From assembly GCA_037129475.1 (NCBI GenBank), contig JBAXUY010000002.1:1-64000 (forward strand): a stretch of DNA of 64,000 bases. The letters run 5' to 3'. The notes beneath the pieces are model-generated. The model did not search any database and was not told where the DNA came from. It saw only the letters and a list, made by a program, of their open reading frames with translations. Shown here one piece after another: positions 1 through 8,901 of this stretch. The position numbers and the translations under genes were made by a program. The stretch's first letter is position 1. The number at the start of each line of letters is the position of its first letter. Source of the DNA: RGVT01 sp037129475 (GTDB taxonomy: Bacteria > Planctomycetota > Planctomycetia > Pirellulales > UBA1268).

Positions 1-3000
1 ACCCGGTTGCCGACGAAATCATTGTCACGCACTCTCGTGCCCGTCGTCGTGCCCGTGGCGTACAGGCCGCCGCCGGTGCTGTCCTCGACGTAGTTGCCCT
101 CGATGCTCAGATCGATCGCATTCGCCAGGTAGAGACCGTGGCCGAGCGATCCCAGGCCGCCCGTGAGATCGATGTTGTTGTCCGCGAACGAACTGCCCGT
201 CAGCGTGCCTGAGGCGTTCAGCCCCAGGAACTCCGATCCGGTCACCTGCGAGTCAGACACCGTGACACCGGTTGCATTTGTCAGCGCCACGCCGGTCGTG
301 GTATCGCTCACGTCCGTGCCGATGACGCTCGAACCGGTCGACGTGCCGACCACCTGGATGCCGTCGCGGTACACGCCGTTGGCCGCGTCGCTGCCGCCGA
401 TCACCGTGTTCCCCTCGTCCTCACCCAGGCCGCCGATCACGGCGTTCGTGGCGTTGATCAGCGAGATGCCCACGCGATTGCCGTCGAATAGGTTGTTCTC
501 CACCGTCGTGCCGGTCGTATCGCCCGTCACGTACACGCCTGAGCCGAAGCTGTCCTCGCCGATGTTGTTGTACACCGCCAGATTCTTGGCATTCTCCAGG
601 TGCATGGCATGGCCGAGGCCGCCGCCGATGCCAAGCGTGTTCGTGACCAGGTTGTCGCGGAACTTCGAGCCCGACAGGTCGCCCGTCGCGTTGAACCCGT
701 AGAACGTCGAGCCTTCGACATACGTGTTGTTGATGTCGATCCCCCGAGCGTCACGCAGCCACACACCCGTCGAGGTATCGGTGATGTCGGTGCCGGTGAT
801 GCTCGAGCCCGTCAGCGTGCCGATCGCCAGGATGCCGTCGCGGTACTCGCCCAGCAACGGATCGCCGCCGCCGACGATCGTGTTGCCCTCGTCTTCGCCC
901 AGCCCGCCGAACACGGCGTTCGTGGCGTTCTCGAGGAACATCCCGATCCGGTTGTCGGTGAACAGGTTGCCCTGCACCACCGTGCCCGACGTGTTGCCGG
1001 TCGCGTAGAGGCCGGCGAGCGAGCTGCCGTCGACGTTGTTGCCGATGATGTCCACGTTGCGGGCATTGTTGAGATAGATGCCGCTGCCGAGGTACGGACC
1101 GTCGCCCGTGTTCGTCACCGTGTTGCCGCCGATCGTCGTGCCGGCATTGTTGCCCGTCACGCTGATCCCATACTTCAGGCTCGAGTCGACGGTGTTGCCG
1201 CCTACGGTCATGCCCGTCGCCTTCGAGAGCGCGATGCCGATCGTGTTCTCGCTGAACTGGTTGTACACCACCTCCGTGCCCGTCATCGTCCCCGACGCCG
1301 AGAGACCCACCGGGCTGCCGCTGATGAAGTTCGGCGCGTCTTCGCCGAAGCCGCCGACGGTCAGGTTCTTCGCTGATTGCAGCGCGATGCCCACCTTCGT
1401 GTTGTCGATGAACTCGTTGCCGCCGACGTAGGTGTCGGTCAGGTCGCCCGAGCCACGCAGGCCCTCGTTGTTGTTTTGCACAACGTTGCCCAACACGCCC
1501 GGCAGCAGCGCCCGCACCGGCACCTCGCCGTAGCCAAACGTCAGGCCGCGCACGCTCGCGAGCGTAGCCCCGGTGAGGTTGTCTTCGATGAGGTTGCCCT
1601 GCACGGCCGTGCCGTAGCTGTCGCCGGTGGCCCGAACACCCTCGCCATTGTCGAAGATGTGGTTGCCGTAGTCCTCGCCAGGAGAACCGTAACTGGGCCC
1701 GCCAACCTGCAGTCCGATCGCCGACGTGATCATCACGCCGACGGGATTCTCGGAGATCTCGTTGTTGAAGACCCGCGTGTTGTTCGTGAAGCCATGGGCA
1801 TACACGCCGGCCACGCCGTTACGGCGGATCGTGTTCACGGCCTCGTCGGTCGTGTCGCCGACGGTGAGATCCTCGCCGTAGTCGATCTCGACGCCGTAGT
1901 TGTCGTTGGAGTCAATCTCGTTGCCGATCACCGTAGCGTCGGCGTAGCCGTACACGTAGACGCCGGCATTGCCGTTCAAGTTGATGAAGTTGATGTCGCT
2001 GGGGAACTCGCCACCGACGAGCACGCCGCGGACGCCGGAGAGCGCCACGCCGTCGTCATCATTGCGTTCGATGGTGTTTCCGGCGACGCGTGACGGACCA
2101 AGCTCACCGTCACGATCCTCGCCGAAGAAGTTGCCGTTGCGGATGTCGATGCCGTCATCGCCATTGTTGCGGATCATGTTGCCGAGGATTTCGAAGTGAT
2201 CCTCGCCAAACGGTCCGTACGGCGACGATTCGCCGTTGATGTACACACCGTCGCCGGAGTTGTCATAGATCTCGTTGCCCTCAATCACGCCGTTGGTGCT
2301 ATAGAGGGCGACGCCGTCGCCGTCGTTGCCGGCGACGATGTTGAACGAGACGAGCGCGTCGGTGCTGTTGCTGAACACGACGCCGTCGTCACCGTTGCGC
2401 TCGATCAGGTTGTCGGTGATCTCGACGCGGTCGCTAGACTCCACCGTGATGCCAGTGTCAGCATTGTTGTGGATCCAGTTGCCCTGAATGAGGACGTCGG
2501 AACTCCTCGAGCCACCGAGATTACTGACGTCGATGCCGTCGCGGCCGTTGAGGGCGATCTCGTTGTCGACGATCGTGACAAACTGGCTACCCTTGATGCT
2601 CACGCCATCGTTGGCATTGCGAACGATGTAGTTGCCGAGGCCATCTTCGCCGATGTCGACGTTAAGGCTACCGCGGATTTCGATGCCGTTGTTGTCACCA
2701 CCCACCGACGGATTCGGCCGGCCGTTGTCGGCGATGTAGTTCACTTGGATGGTGATGAAGTCGCCGTTGATCACCTCGATGCCGTCGTCGCGGTTGCCGA
2801 AGTCGTTCGGCGAATCCTCGCCGACCGGGTCGCGGCCGACGAAGTTGCCGGCGATCAGGGCGCCGGAGAGATCACCAAAGCTGGCGGCCCGAGTGCCTTC
2901 GAGATGGATGCCGTCGACCTGGTTGCCGACGATGACGTTGCCAAGAATCTCGATTGCCTTGACGGTGCCGGACTCCGGCGCGCCTTCACCGGTGGCGAGC

Positions 3001-5069
3001 ACGCTGATGCCGCTGCCGGCGAGCGAATCTTCGCCGTTGCCGAAGATGTAGTTGCCGAGCGTCACAGCGTAGGGTGAACCGGGGACATCGCTGAACGCGA
3101 GCGTCGTCAGATCGTTGACCTCGTCATACGAAACCGACACCACGGCGCGGGTAATCAGCGTGGCGGTCGAGACTTGGGTGGGGTTGATCACGTACGCCAG
3201 ACCGATTTGCTGGCCGACCAGGATCGCGGCCCGCGCGTCGCCCTCGATCACGACCGTCGTGGCCGTGGAACTGTTGACCGGCAGCACGTCGCCAATCTGC
3301 ACGGGGTTGGCGTCGGTCGACGAGTCCTCGACATAGATGCCATGGTTGGAGTTCTCGACGATGTTGTTCGAGAACACGGCCGTGCCATGGGAGCCGTTGA
3401 CGATGTCGATGCCGTTGCCCGCATCCTCGCCATTATTGAATCCGACGAAGTTGTCGATGATCCGGATGTTTTCGCTGGCATCGATCCGGATGCCGCCGAC
3501 CGGCGGCGGGGGAAGCCGGGTGAGAGTGAGGCCATTGTTGGCGATGTAGTTGTCGAAGATGAGGATCGAATCCTCGCCCGTGTCCAGCGTCACGCCCTGC
3601 ACGCGCACGCCGTAGGTGGCGTTGTATTCGATGTCGTTGTCGATGATCTCGGTGCCGGCGTAGCTGTAAAAGCCGTCTTCGCCGTCGATCGTGATCCCGT
3701 CGTACGAGTTGCCGAGCCCCCACGGACCAAGGGCATCCTCACCGATGGTGTTGCCGGTGATCAGGTATTCGCCGCCGCCCTCGAGGAAGATGCCGGAGCC
3801 GGCGCCAAATCCGTTCGCCCCGTTGGCGGCAATGAGATTGTTCCTGATCTCGACGCCCGTGCTCGCGAAGCCATAGATGCCGTCCTCGCCATTCACGACG
3901 ATAGCGTTGCCCACGGTGCCGCCGATCACGAACGCATCTTCACCATCGAGGTTGCCGGCGACGCTGTCGATGTAGATGCCGAATTCGTCTTCGCCGATCA
4001 CGTTGTCGTCGATGACGGTGCCGGACAGGTCGGAGGTCGCTCCGGTGTCGAAGTAGTTGCCGGCGTAGATGCCGTAGGTGTTGAAGCGGAGGTTGAAGTT
4101 CTTGATCGTGGAGTTGGTCGAGGAGCCATCGAAGAAGATGCCCGCCCCGTCCTCGCCGAAGCCGGTGATTTCGCCACCGTTCGGGAGATTCACGTTGTTC
4201 ACGCCGTCGCCGATGATGAGGCCGTCGGTGAAGTCGTCGCCCAGGGCGTCGGTGATGTGGAACATCCCGGTGGCGCTGACCGACGCCGCCGATTCGATCG
4301 AGACGCCGTGGAGGTCCTCGCCCACTCCGGAGCCGCCGATGTCGCCGCCAAACGTGATCGCGCCCGTGCCGGCCGCGAGCGTCAGCGTGCCGCCGCCGTC
4401 CTCGCCGATGATGTCGTCGAGGAAGTCGATGTCGCCGGCGCCGGTGTCGGTGTCAATCCGGGCATCGGTGCCGCCAACCAGCGTCACGACACCACCGAAC
4501 TCGATGTCGGTCTTGTTGGTGGCGATCAGGAGCTCGTCGACGGGCGTGGCGTCGTCGAGAATGATCGTTGGTGAGCTGACGACGACGCCGTAGCCGCCGG
4601 TGATCGTATACTTCGATGTGACGTCGATGTCGTCGAAGATCTTCGTGGTCTCGACCTCGGCCGAAACCCCGAGCGACGCCGAAATAACACCGCCGTCGCG
4701 CACCTCGAACACCTGATCTTCGCCACCACCGACGGTGTCGTCGATCACCTCGATCGTGGAAACAGAAGAGCCAAGGAAGCTGTCGACGAGCGTGGTGTTG
4801 TCGTAGACGTCGTACTTACTCGTGCCGGTGTTATAGACGAGGCCCGCGATGTCGTTGTCTGAGCCGAGTGCAATGGTCAGGCCGCCGCCGACGAGGTCCG
4901 CCGTCACGGCAAGCATCTTCCGGCCGTCGAGCGGTTCACCTCCGGCGAGCGAGATGTTCGAGGAAGCACCGCGAGCCTTGAGCGAACGGCTGCTGTGATT
5001 GCGGCGATACGTCGCCTTGCGACTGGTCATTCCGAGAGTGCCCAGCCAAGAAGAGAGATCGCGACGCAT
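1..5069 (-). CDS. Giant parallel beta-helix surface protein (C-terminus beyond window)
   Basis: An uninterrupted minus-strand frame of 1,689 codons runs from an ATG at 5069, preceded by GGAG seven bases upstream, to the window edge, so the 3' end is missing. Residues about 50-56 read LDGRKML, close to the LExRxLLA-type motif common near the N-terminus of large planctomycete extracellular proteins. From about residue 290 onward the chain is short repeats of the form GNxIxxNxxxGIxI, rich in Asn, Gly, Asp and Val, as in right-handed beta-helix (NosD/pectate-lyase-like) proteins. A stretch near residues 210-230 (GGGTLTLAAGTGAITFGGD) resembles autotransporter-type beta-strand repeats. The tripeptide GED recurs 22 times. 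It is probably exported and cell-surface or extracellular; the ligand or substrate is unknown. No catalytic motif is visible in this part. Confidence 0.85.
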   Translation of the reverse strand, partial: MRRDLSSWLGTLGMTSRKATYRRNHSSRSLKARGASSNISLAGGEPLDGRKMLAVTADLVGGGLTIALGSDNDIAGLVYNTGTSKYDVYDNTTLVDSFLGSSVSTIEVIDDTVGGGEDQVFEVRDGGVISASLGVSAEVETTKIFDDIDVTSKYTITGGYGVVVSSPTIILDDATPVDELLIATNKTDIEFGGVVTLVGGTDARIDTDTGAGDIDFLDDIIGEDGGGTLTLAAGTGAITFGGDIGGSGVGEDLHGVSIESAASVSATGMFHITDALGDDFTDGLIIGDGVNNVNLPNGGEITGFGEDGAGIFFDGSSTNSTIKNFNLRFNTYGIYAGNYFDTGATSDLSGTVIDDNVIGEDEFGIYIDSVAGNLDGEDAFVIGGTVGNAIVVNGEDGIYGFASTGVEIRNNLIAANGANGFGAGSGIFLEGGGEYLITGNTIGEDALGPWGLGNSYDGITIDGEDGFYSYAGTEIIDNDIEYNATYGVRVQGVTLDTGEDSILIFDNYIANNGLTLTRLPPPPVGGIRIDASENIRIIDNFVGFNNGEDAGNGIDIVNGSHGTAVFSNNIVENSNHGIYVEDSSTDANPVQIGDVLPVNSSTATTVVIEGDARAAILVGQQIGLAYVINPTQVSTATLITRAVVSVSYDEVNDLTTLAFSDVPGSPYAVTLGNYIFGNGEDSLAGSGISVLATGEGAPESGTVKAIEILGNVIVGNQVDGIHLEGTRAASFGDLSGALIAGNFVGRDPVGEDSPNDFGNRDDGIEVINGDFITIQVNYIADNGRPNPSVGGDNNGIEIRGSLNVDIGEDGLGNYIVRNANDGVSIKGSQFVTIVDNEIALNGRDGIDVSNLGGSRSSDVLIQGNWIHNNADTGITVESSDRVEITDNLIERNGDDGVVFSNSTDALVSFNIVAGNDGDGVALYSTNGVIEGNEIYDNSGDGVYINGESSPYGPFGEDHFEILGNMIRNNGDDGIDIRNGNFFGEDRDGELGPSRVAGNTIERNDDDGVALSGVRGVLVGGEFPSDINFINLNGNAGVYVYGYADATVIGNEIDSNDNYGVEIDYGEDLTVGDTTDEAVNTIRRNGVAGVYAHGFTNNTRVFNNEISENPVGVMITSAIGLQVGGPSYGSPGEDYGNHIFDNGEGVRATGDSYGTAVQGNLIEDNLTGATLASVRGLTFGYGEVPVRALLPGVLGNVVQNNNEGLRGSGDLTDTYVGGNEFIDNTKVGIALQSAKNLTVGGFGEDAPNFISGSPVGLSASGTMTGTEVVYNQFSENTIGIALSKATGMTVGGNTVDSSLKYGISVTGNNAGTTIGGNTVTNTGDGPYLGSGIYLNNARNVDIIGNNVDGSSLAGLYATGNTSGTVVQGNLFTDNRIGMFLENATNAVFGGLGEDEGNTIVGGGDPLLGEYRDGILAIGTLTGSSITGTDITDTSTGVWLRDARGIDINNTYVEGSTFYGFNATGDLSGSKFRDNLVTNTLGIGGGLGHAMHLENAKNLAVYNNIGEDSFGSGVYVTGDTTGTTVENNLFDGNRVGISLINATNAVIGGLGEDEGNTVIGGSDAANGVYRDGIQVVGTSTGSSVIGTDVSDTTTGVALTNATGVTVSDSQVTGSEFLGLNASGTLTGSSFADNNIDLTGGLGSLGHGLYLANAIDLSIEGNYVEDSTGGGLYATGTTTGTRVRDNDFVGNR

Positions 5070-5247
5070 AGGAGTGCTCCTAAAAACTGAAAAACAGGAA
5101 AGACTGGATAAGTTGTGCAGGCAGAAAGTCCCTGCCGCGGGCTTTCCACAATTCGCGGCAGTCTATGGGCGGGCGGGGGCAGTGTCAATGAACGGTCGAA
5201 CTGCGGGTTTCGGCCGGTATTTGCCGCATGGACGCCAGGGATCGGCT

Positions 5248-7182
5248 ATGGTCTTGAGGATGGCTGACAGGGCGATCACGTTCGTGGGGCGGTTCACCGT
5301 TGTGCCCGGCAGTCTCCCCGGTATCGGTCGCCCAAGCCTCCATGCTGTTGTTTTGATTGAGGCCGATGCGAAGCGGAATCGGGAGGAGATCAATCGCGTC
5401 GATGCGGGGATCAAGTCCCTCCTGCCCCCTTCGCCGGAGCCATCCCAGGTCGCGCAGCCACCGCAGCTTCCCGGATCGCTGCTCGTGTGGAACCGCCACG
5501 TGCAGGAGGCGGCCGGCTGGCCGACATCAATCGACGGAGTCGTGGAGCAAAGTACTCCGCGCGACCAGCCCGACCGGTGTGGCATCGCGGTGCCGTTCCT
5601 CGAGGGCTGCGCCGAGGAAGCGGCACAAGCGTTGACCTGGGTGATCGACGTGGTGAACGACGCCGTGAGCGGCAAGGCGATCGCCGCAACCGCCGCACGG
5701 CTCGGCCCGCTGCTCGAGCGACTTCGCCGCGTGGGCCCCCAGGGGATGAACACGAGCCGGTTCCTGGCGGCGGCCAATCGAATGGGCATTCCGACGCGGC
5801 GGGTCGTCGGCAACGTCTATCAATTCGGCCACGGGGCGGAGGCCCGGTGGCTCGACAGTTCCTACACCGACCAGTCGGCCTGCATCGCCTCGTCGCTCGC
5901 CCGCCACAAGTTCGACGCCGCCATCGTGCTGCGGCGGGCCGGCGTGCCCGTGCCCCGGCACGAAGCGGCGACCACCGCGGCGGCAGCGGTTTCCGCGGCC
6001 GAGCGCATCGGCTTTCCGGTGGTCGTGAAGCCGGTCGATCGCGACGGCGGCAAGGGCGTGGCGGTGGAACTGGAGCGGGCCGACGCGGTGCAGGCCGCGG
6101 CGGAGGCCGCGCTGCGGCTCTCGAGCACGGTGCTCGTGGAGCAGTTCATCCCCGGCAACGACTACCGCCTGCAGGTGCATCGCGGCGAAGTGATCTGGGC
6201 CTCGCACCGCGTGCCGGGGGGCGTGAGCGGCGACGGCGTGCACTCCGTCGTGGCCCTGCTCGCGGCCCTCAACGCCGATCCGCTCCGCGGCGCGCCGGGG
6301 TCGGCGGCGCTCCTGAAAAAAATTCCGCTCGACGCCGAGGCGAGCGACCTTCTCGCGCGGCAGGGCCTCGCCCCCGACGCCGTGCCGGAGGCGGGCCGGT
6401 TCGTCAGGCTGCGCCGCGCGGCCAACGTGGCCAGCGGCGGCCGGGCCGTCGGCGTGCTCGAACAGGTGCACCCCGACAACCTCGCGCTCGCGGCCCGCGC
6501 CGCCCAAGCCCTGCGGCTCGACCTCGCCGGCGTCGACCTGTTGATCCCCGACATCTCACGATCGTGGCTCGAAGGCGGAGCGGCAGTGTGCGAAGTGAAC
6601 GCCCAGCCGCAGCTCTGGCCGACGCTGCCCGAAAAAATCCTGGGCCGGCTCGTGCGCGGCGACGGGCGGATACCGGTGGTGATGGTGATGGGTGGGGCGG
6701 ATCTTGCGCCGTGGCGCGCAGCCCTGAACCGGCGGGTGGCGGCCCGCGGTCGGGCGGTGGGCTGGGCGGCCCGCGCGAACGCGACCCTCGGTGGCGAAAC
6801 GATCGTCCGCGACCCCACGAGCCTGCTCGCGGCCGGTGAGGCGTTGCTCTTCGACCGCCGCACACAGGCCCTCGTGGTCGCCGTCGAGGACGAGCAGATC
6901 CTGCGCACCGGCATGCCCTGCGACCGCTGCGACCTGCTCGTGCTCGGCGGCGGGCCAGCCGACGATGCAGCCTGGCCGCGGTGGCGCGGCGTCGCCCAGT
7001 TCCTCGCGGGGGCCTGCCCGGGCCGGATCGTGGCGGCGGCCGACGAGCCCCGCTGGCAGCCGCTCGCGGCCGCTCTGTCGGGGCGGCTGGTGGAGCCGCT
7101 TGCCCGCGGCGAAATCGAGCGGATCATGATGGACACGCTCCTGGTCGATCGCACCACGGCGTCGCACCCGGGTTCGATCTGA
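5248..7182 (+). CDS. Cyanophycin-synthetase-like ATP-grasp ligase 1 with degenerate Mur domain
   Basis: About 644 residues. Residues 1-150 match the N-terminal region of CphA. The ATP-grasp domain covers roughly 190-465, with GFPVVVKP at about 254-261, a glycine loop DGGKGV just after it, and a metal-binding EVNAQPQ near 449. The CphA hallmarks VYQFGHG, the Asn-Asp-Pro-Leu-Arg-Gly stretch and VHPDN are all present. After DGRIP (about 472) CphA would have the GTNGKTTT P-loop; here it reads MVMGGADLAPWRAA, so the Mur-ligase half cannot bind ATP. A relic of that domain survives as LRTGMPCDRCDLLV near 553. It probably forms one amide bond in the cluster product. Start choice is uncertain: ATG 5248, ATG 5260 or ATG 5188 are possible. 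The stop overlaps the next start (TGATG). Confidence 0.8.
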   Translation: MVLRMADRAITFVGRFTVVPGSLPGIGRPSLHAVVLIEADAKRNREEINRVDAGIKSLLPPSPEPSQVAQPPQLPGSLLVWNRHVQEAAGWPTSIDGVVEQSTPRDQPDRCGIAVPFLEGCAEEAAQALTWVIDVVNDAVSGKAIAATAARLGPLLERLRRVGPQGMNTSRFLAAANRMGIPTRRVVGNVYQFGHGAEARWLDSSYTDQSACIASSLARHKFDAAIVLRRAGVPVPRHEAATTAAAAVSAAERIGFPVVVKPVDRDGGKGVAVELERADAVQAAAEAALRLSSTVLVEQFIPGNDYRLQVHRGEVIWASHRVPGGVSGDGVHSVVALLAALNADPLRGAPGSAALLKKIPLDAEASDLLARQGLAPDAVPEAGRFVRLRRAANVASGGRAVGVLEQVHPDNLALAARAAQALRLDLAGVDLLIPDISRSWLEGGAAVCEVNAQPQLWPTLPEKILGRLVRGDGRIPVVMVMGGADLAPWRAALNRRVAARGRAVGWAARANATLGGETIVRDPTSLLAAGEALLFDRRTQALVVAVEDEQILRTGMPCDRCDLLVLGGGPADDAAWPRWRGVAQFLAGACPGRIVAAADEPRWQPLAAALSGRLVEPLARGEIERIMMDTLLVDRTTASHPGSI

Positions 7183-7655
7183 TGCAGCAATCGAGGTCCA
7201 CTCTCTCGGCCCGCCTCGGCCCTGACGAGATCGCCGCCTTCCTGTCGCCCTATCTCACCGAGGGCCGGCGGCAGGAGGCATGGCGGATCGACGAGGTGAC
7301 GATCGACGGCGAACGACTCGAGGCCCGCGTCGGCATGACGCACGTCTACGAGTCGCCCAGCGACCCGCACGGCTTTCATCTCACCGCCTTTTCAACACTC
7401 GAGTTCGTGTCGCAACTCGTGATCATCTACGGCCACGTGTGGGCCGGACTCGACCGCAAGACCCGCGAGGGGTGGCTGCTCGAAGCGTCGATCCGCACCG
7501 AGAAGGCGATCCGCGAGCGGCAAGGAATCGACGTGACGGTGCTCATGAAGTCGATCCGCAAGGTGCGCGACAATCTGATCGGAACGTTCGAGTTCACCGT
7601 GGCCGACCGGCTCGGCGGCTCGTTCAGCGGCCGCATCAAGGCGTTTCTCTCGTGA
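7182..7655 (+). CDS. FcoT-like hotdog thioesterase/dehydratase candidate
   Basis: 157 residues, starting at an ATG whose A is the last base of the upstream ligase stop, so the two genes are translationally coupled. An FLSPYL segment, a central GFHLTAF followed by a helix STLEFVSQLVIIYGHV, and a final strand resemble FcoT, the mycobacterial long-chain acyl thioesterase encoded in the isonitrile lipopeptide locus. The likely role is hydrolysis or modification of an acyl thioester or an enoyl intermediate. Similarity was judged by eye only, and a generic hotdog dehydratase is the alternative. The 3' end overlaps the convergent P450 gene by 20 bp. Confidence 0.55.
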   Translation: MQQSRSTLSARLGPDEIAAFLSPYLTEGRRQEAWRIDEVTIDGERLEARVGMTHVYESPSDPHGFHLTAFSTLEFVSQLVIIYGHVWAGLDRKTREGWLLEASIRTEKAIRERQGIDVTVLMKSIRKVRDNLIGTFEFTVADRLGGSFSGRIKAFLS

Positions 7656-8901
7656 GGCACGCCCGGGGGCCGAGGCGGGCCGGGAGCCGCTCGAGGGCGC
7701 GGAAGAACGAGTCGCGCCGCCAGGCCGGCTTGGTGGCCGCGAGTTCGACGTGTGGAAATGCCTGCATCAGCGTGGCCAGTGCGATCCGGGCCTCGAGCCG
7801 CGCGAGCTCCTTGCCCAGGCAGACGTGGGCGCCGCTGCCGAAGGCCACGTGCGGATTCGGGTCGCGGGTGACGTCGAACCGTCCTGCGTCGGGAAAGACG
7901 GCGTCGTCGCGGTTCGCCGCACCGATGATCACGCCGATCTGTTCGCCCGGCGCGAGCTCGTGGCCGCCGATCGCGACCGGCTCGACGACCGTGCGAAACG
8001 TGGTGCGCTGCTCCGGGCTCTCGTAGCGCAGCACCTCCTCGATCGCCGTGGGCAAGAGACCCGGTTGCGACGCCACCAGGTCGCGTTGGCCGCGGCTGCC
8101 GAGGATGAGCAGGAGCCCGCTCGCGATCAGGCTGATCGTGGTTTCGTGGCCCGCGAAGGCGAGCAGGCCGAGCATGGCCACGAGTTCGTCGTGGGTCATC
8201 GCCCCCTCGTCGCGAAACTCCACGAGCTGGCGGACGCGCGACTCCGGGGCGAGTTCGCCCGCCCGCGCGATGCGGTGCTCGAGATATCCGAGAAACCGCC
8301 GCATGCCCGCGTCGCGGCCGACGCGATTGGCCTCCTCGCCGGCGAGCAGCGAGTCGAACCCGGCAGAGAACAAGAGCGAGCAGCTGCGGATCGTCGGCAG
8401 GTCGGCGTCGGGCAGCCCGAGGAACCGCGCGATCACGACCTGTGGCAGCGGCTCGGCGAAGTCGGCGACGAGGTCGCACGTGTCGCGGCCGGCGATCCGG
8501 CCGCAGAGCGCGAGGGCACACTCGCGGACGACAGGCTCGAGGTCGTTCAATGCCGTGTCAGAAAACCACGGCGCCACGAGCCGCCGCAGCCGGGCATGGT
8601 CGGCGCCGTCGCGAAGCAGCATCTGCGCGTCGTAGGCGGTGCCCCGACCCGGCGGCCGCGTGCGGCCGATGTCCTTCGAGAAGTGGTCGACGTCGCGAAA
8701 AATCTCGAGGGCGTCGGCATGGCGGCTGAAGAGCCAGATGCCCGCCGAGCGAGACTCCGGCCTGGTGTGCGGCAGCCAGGCCGGCCGGCCGGCTTCGCGG
8801 AGGGCTCGGTAGGCCGGATACGGATCGCGAAAGAACGCCTCGCGCCACGCGGGCGATGCCGGTTCGAACCCTGGGATCGGGGCGGTGTCGGGCACGCTCA
8901 C
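7636..8901 (-). CDS. Cytochrome P450 (second gene of pair)
   Basis: 421 residues, soluble bacterial class I type. The I-helix motif is AFAGHETT, the ExxR motif is EEVLRYESP, and the heme-binding loop FGSGAHVCLG places the proximal Cys at residue 361. All key residues are intact. Translation most likely starts at GTG 8901, which overlaps the TGA of the upstream P450 as GTGA, so the two are coupled. It probably performs a late oxidation of the cluster product. No ferredoxin or ferredoxin reductase is seen nearby, so electrons must come from elsewhere in the genome. The stop overlaps the convergent FcoT-like gene by 20 bp. Confidence 0.93.
   Translation of the reverse strand: MSVPDTAPIPGFEPASPAWREAFFRDPYPAYRALREAGRPAWLPHTRPESRSAGIWLFSRHADALEIFRDVDHFSKDIGRTRPPGRGTAYDAQMLLRDGADHARLRRLVAPWFSDTALNDLEPVVRECALALCGRIAGRDTCDLVADFAEPLPQVVIARFLGLPDADLPTIRSCSLLFSAGFDSLLAGEEANRVGRDAGMRRFLGYLEHRIARAGELAPESRVRQLVEFRDEGAMTHDELVAMLGLLAFAGHETTISLIASGLLLILGSRGQRDLVASQPGLLPTAIEEVLRYESPEQRTTFRTVVEPVAIGGHELAPGEQIGVIIGAANRDDAVFPDAGRFDVTRDPNPHVAFGSGAHVCLGKELARLEARIALATLMQAFPHVELAATKPAWRRDSFFRALERLPARLGPRACLTRETP

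Noticed and set aside
600..4574. Four long plus-strand open frames (600-1376, 1377-2093, 2196-3077, 3174-4574) opposite the beta-helix gene
   Set aside because: Their translations are Val/Ala/Asp/Arg/His low-complexity sequence, as expected for the antisense of Gly/Asn/Asp repeats; no start sites or folds.
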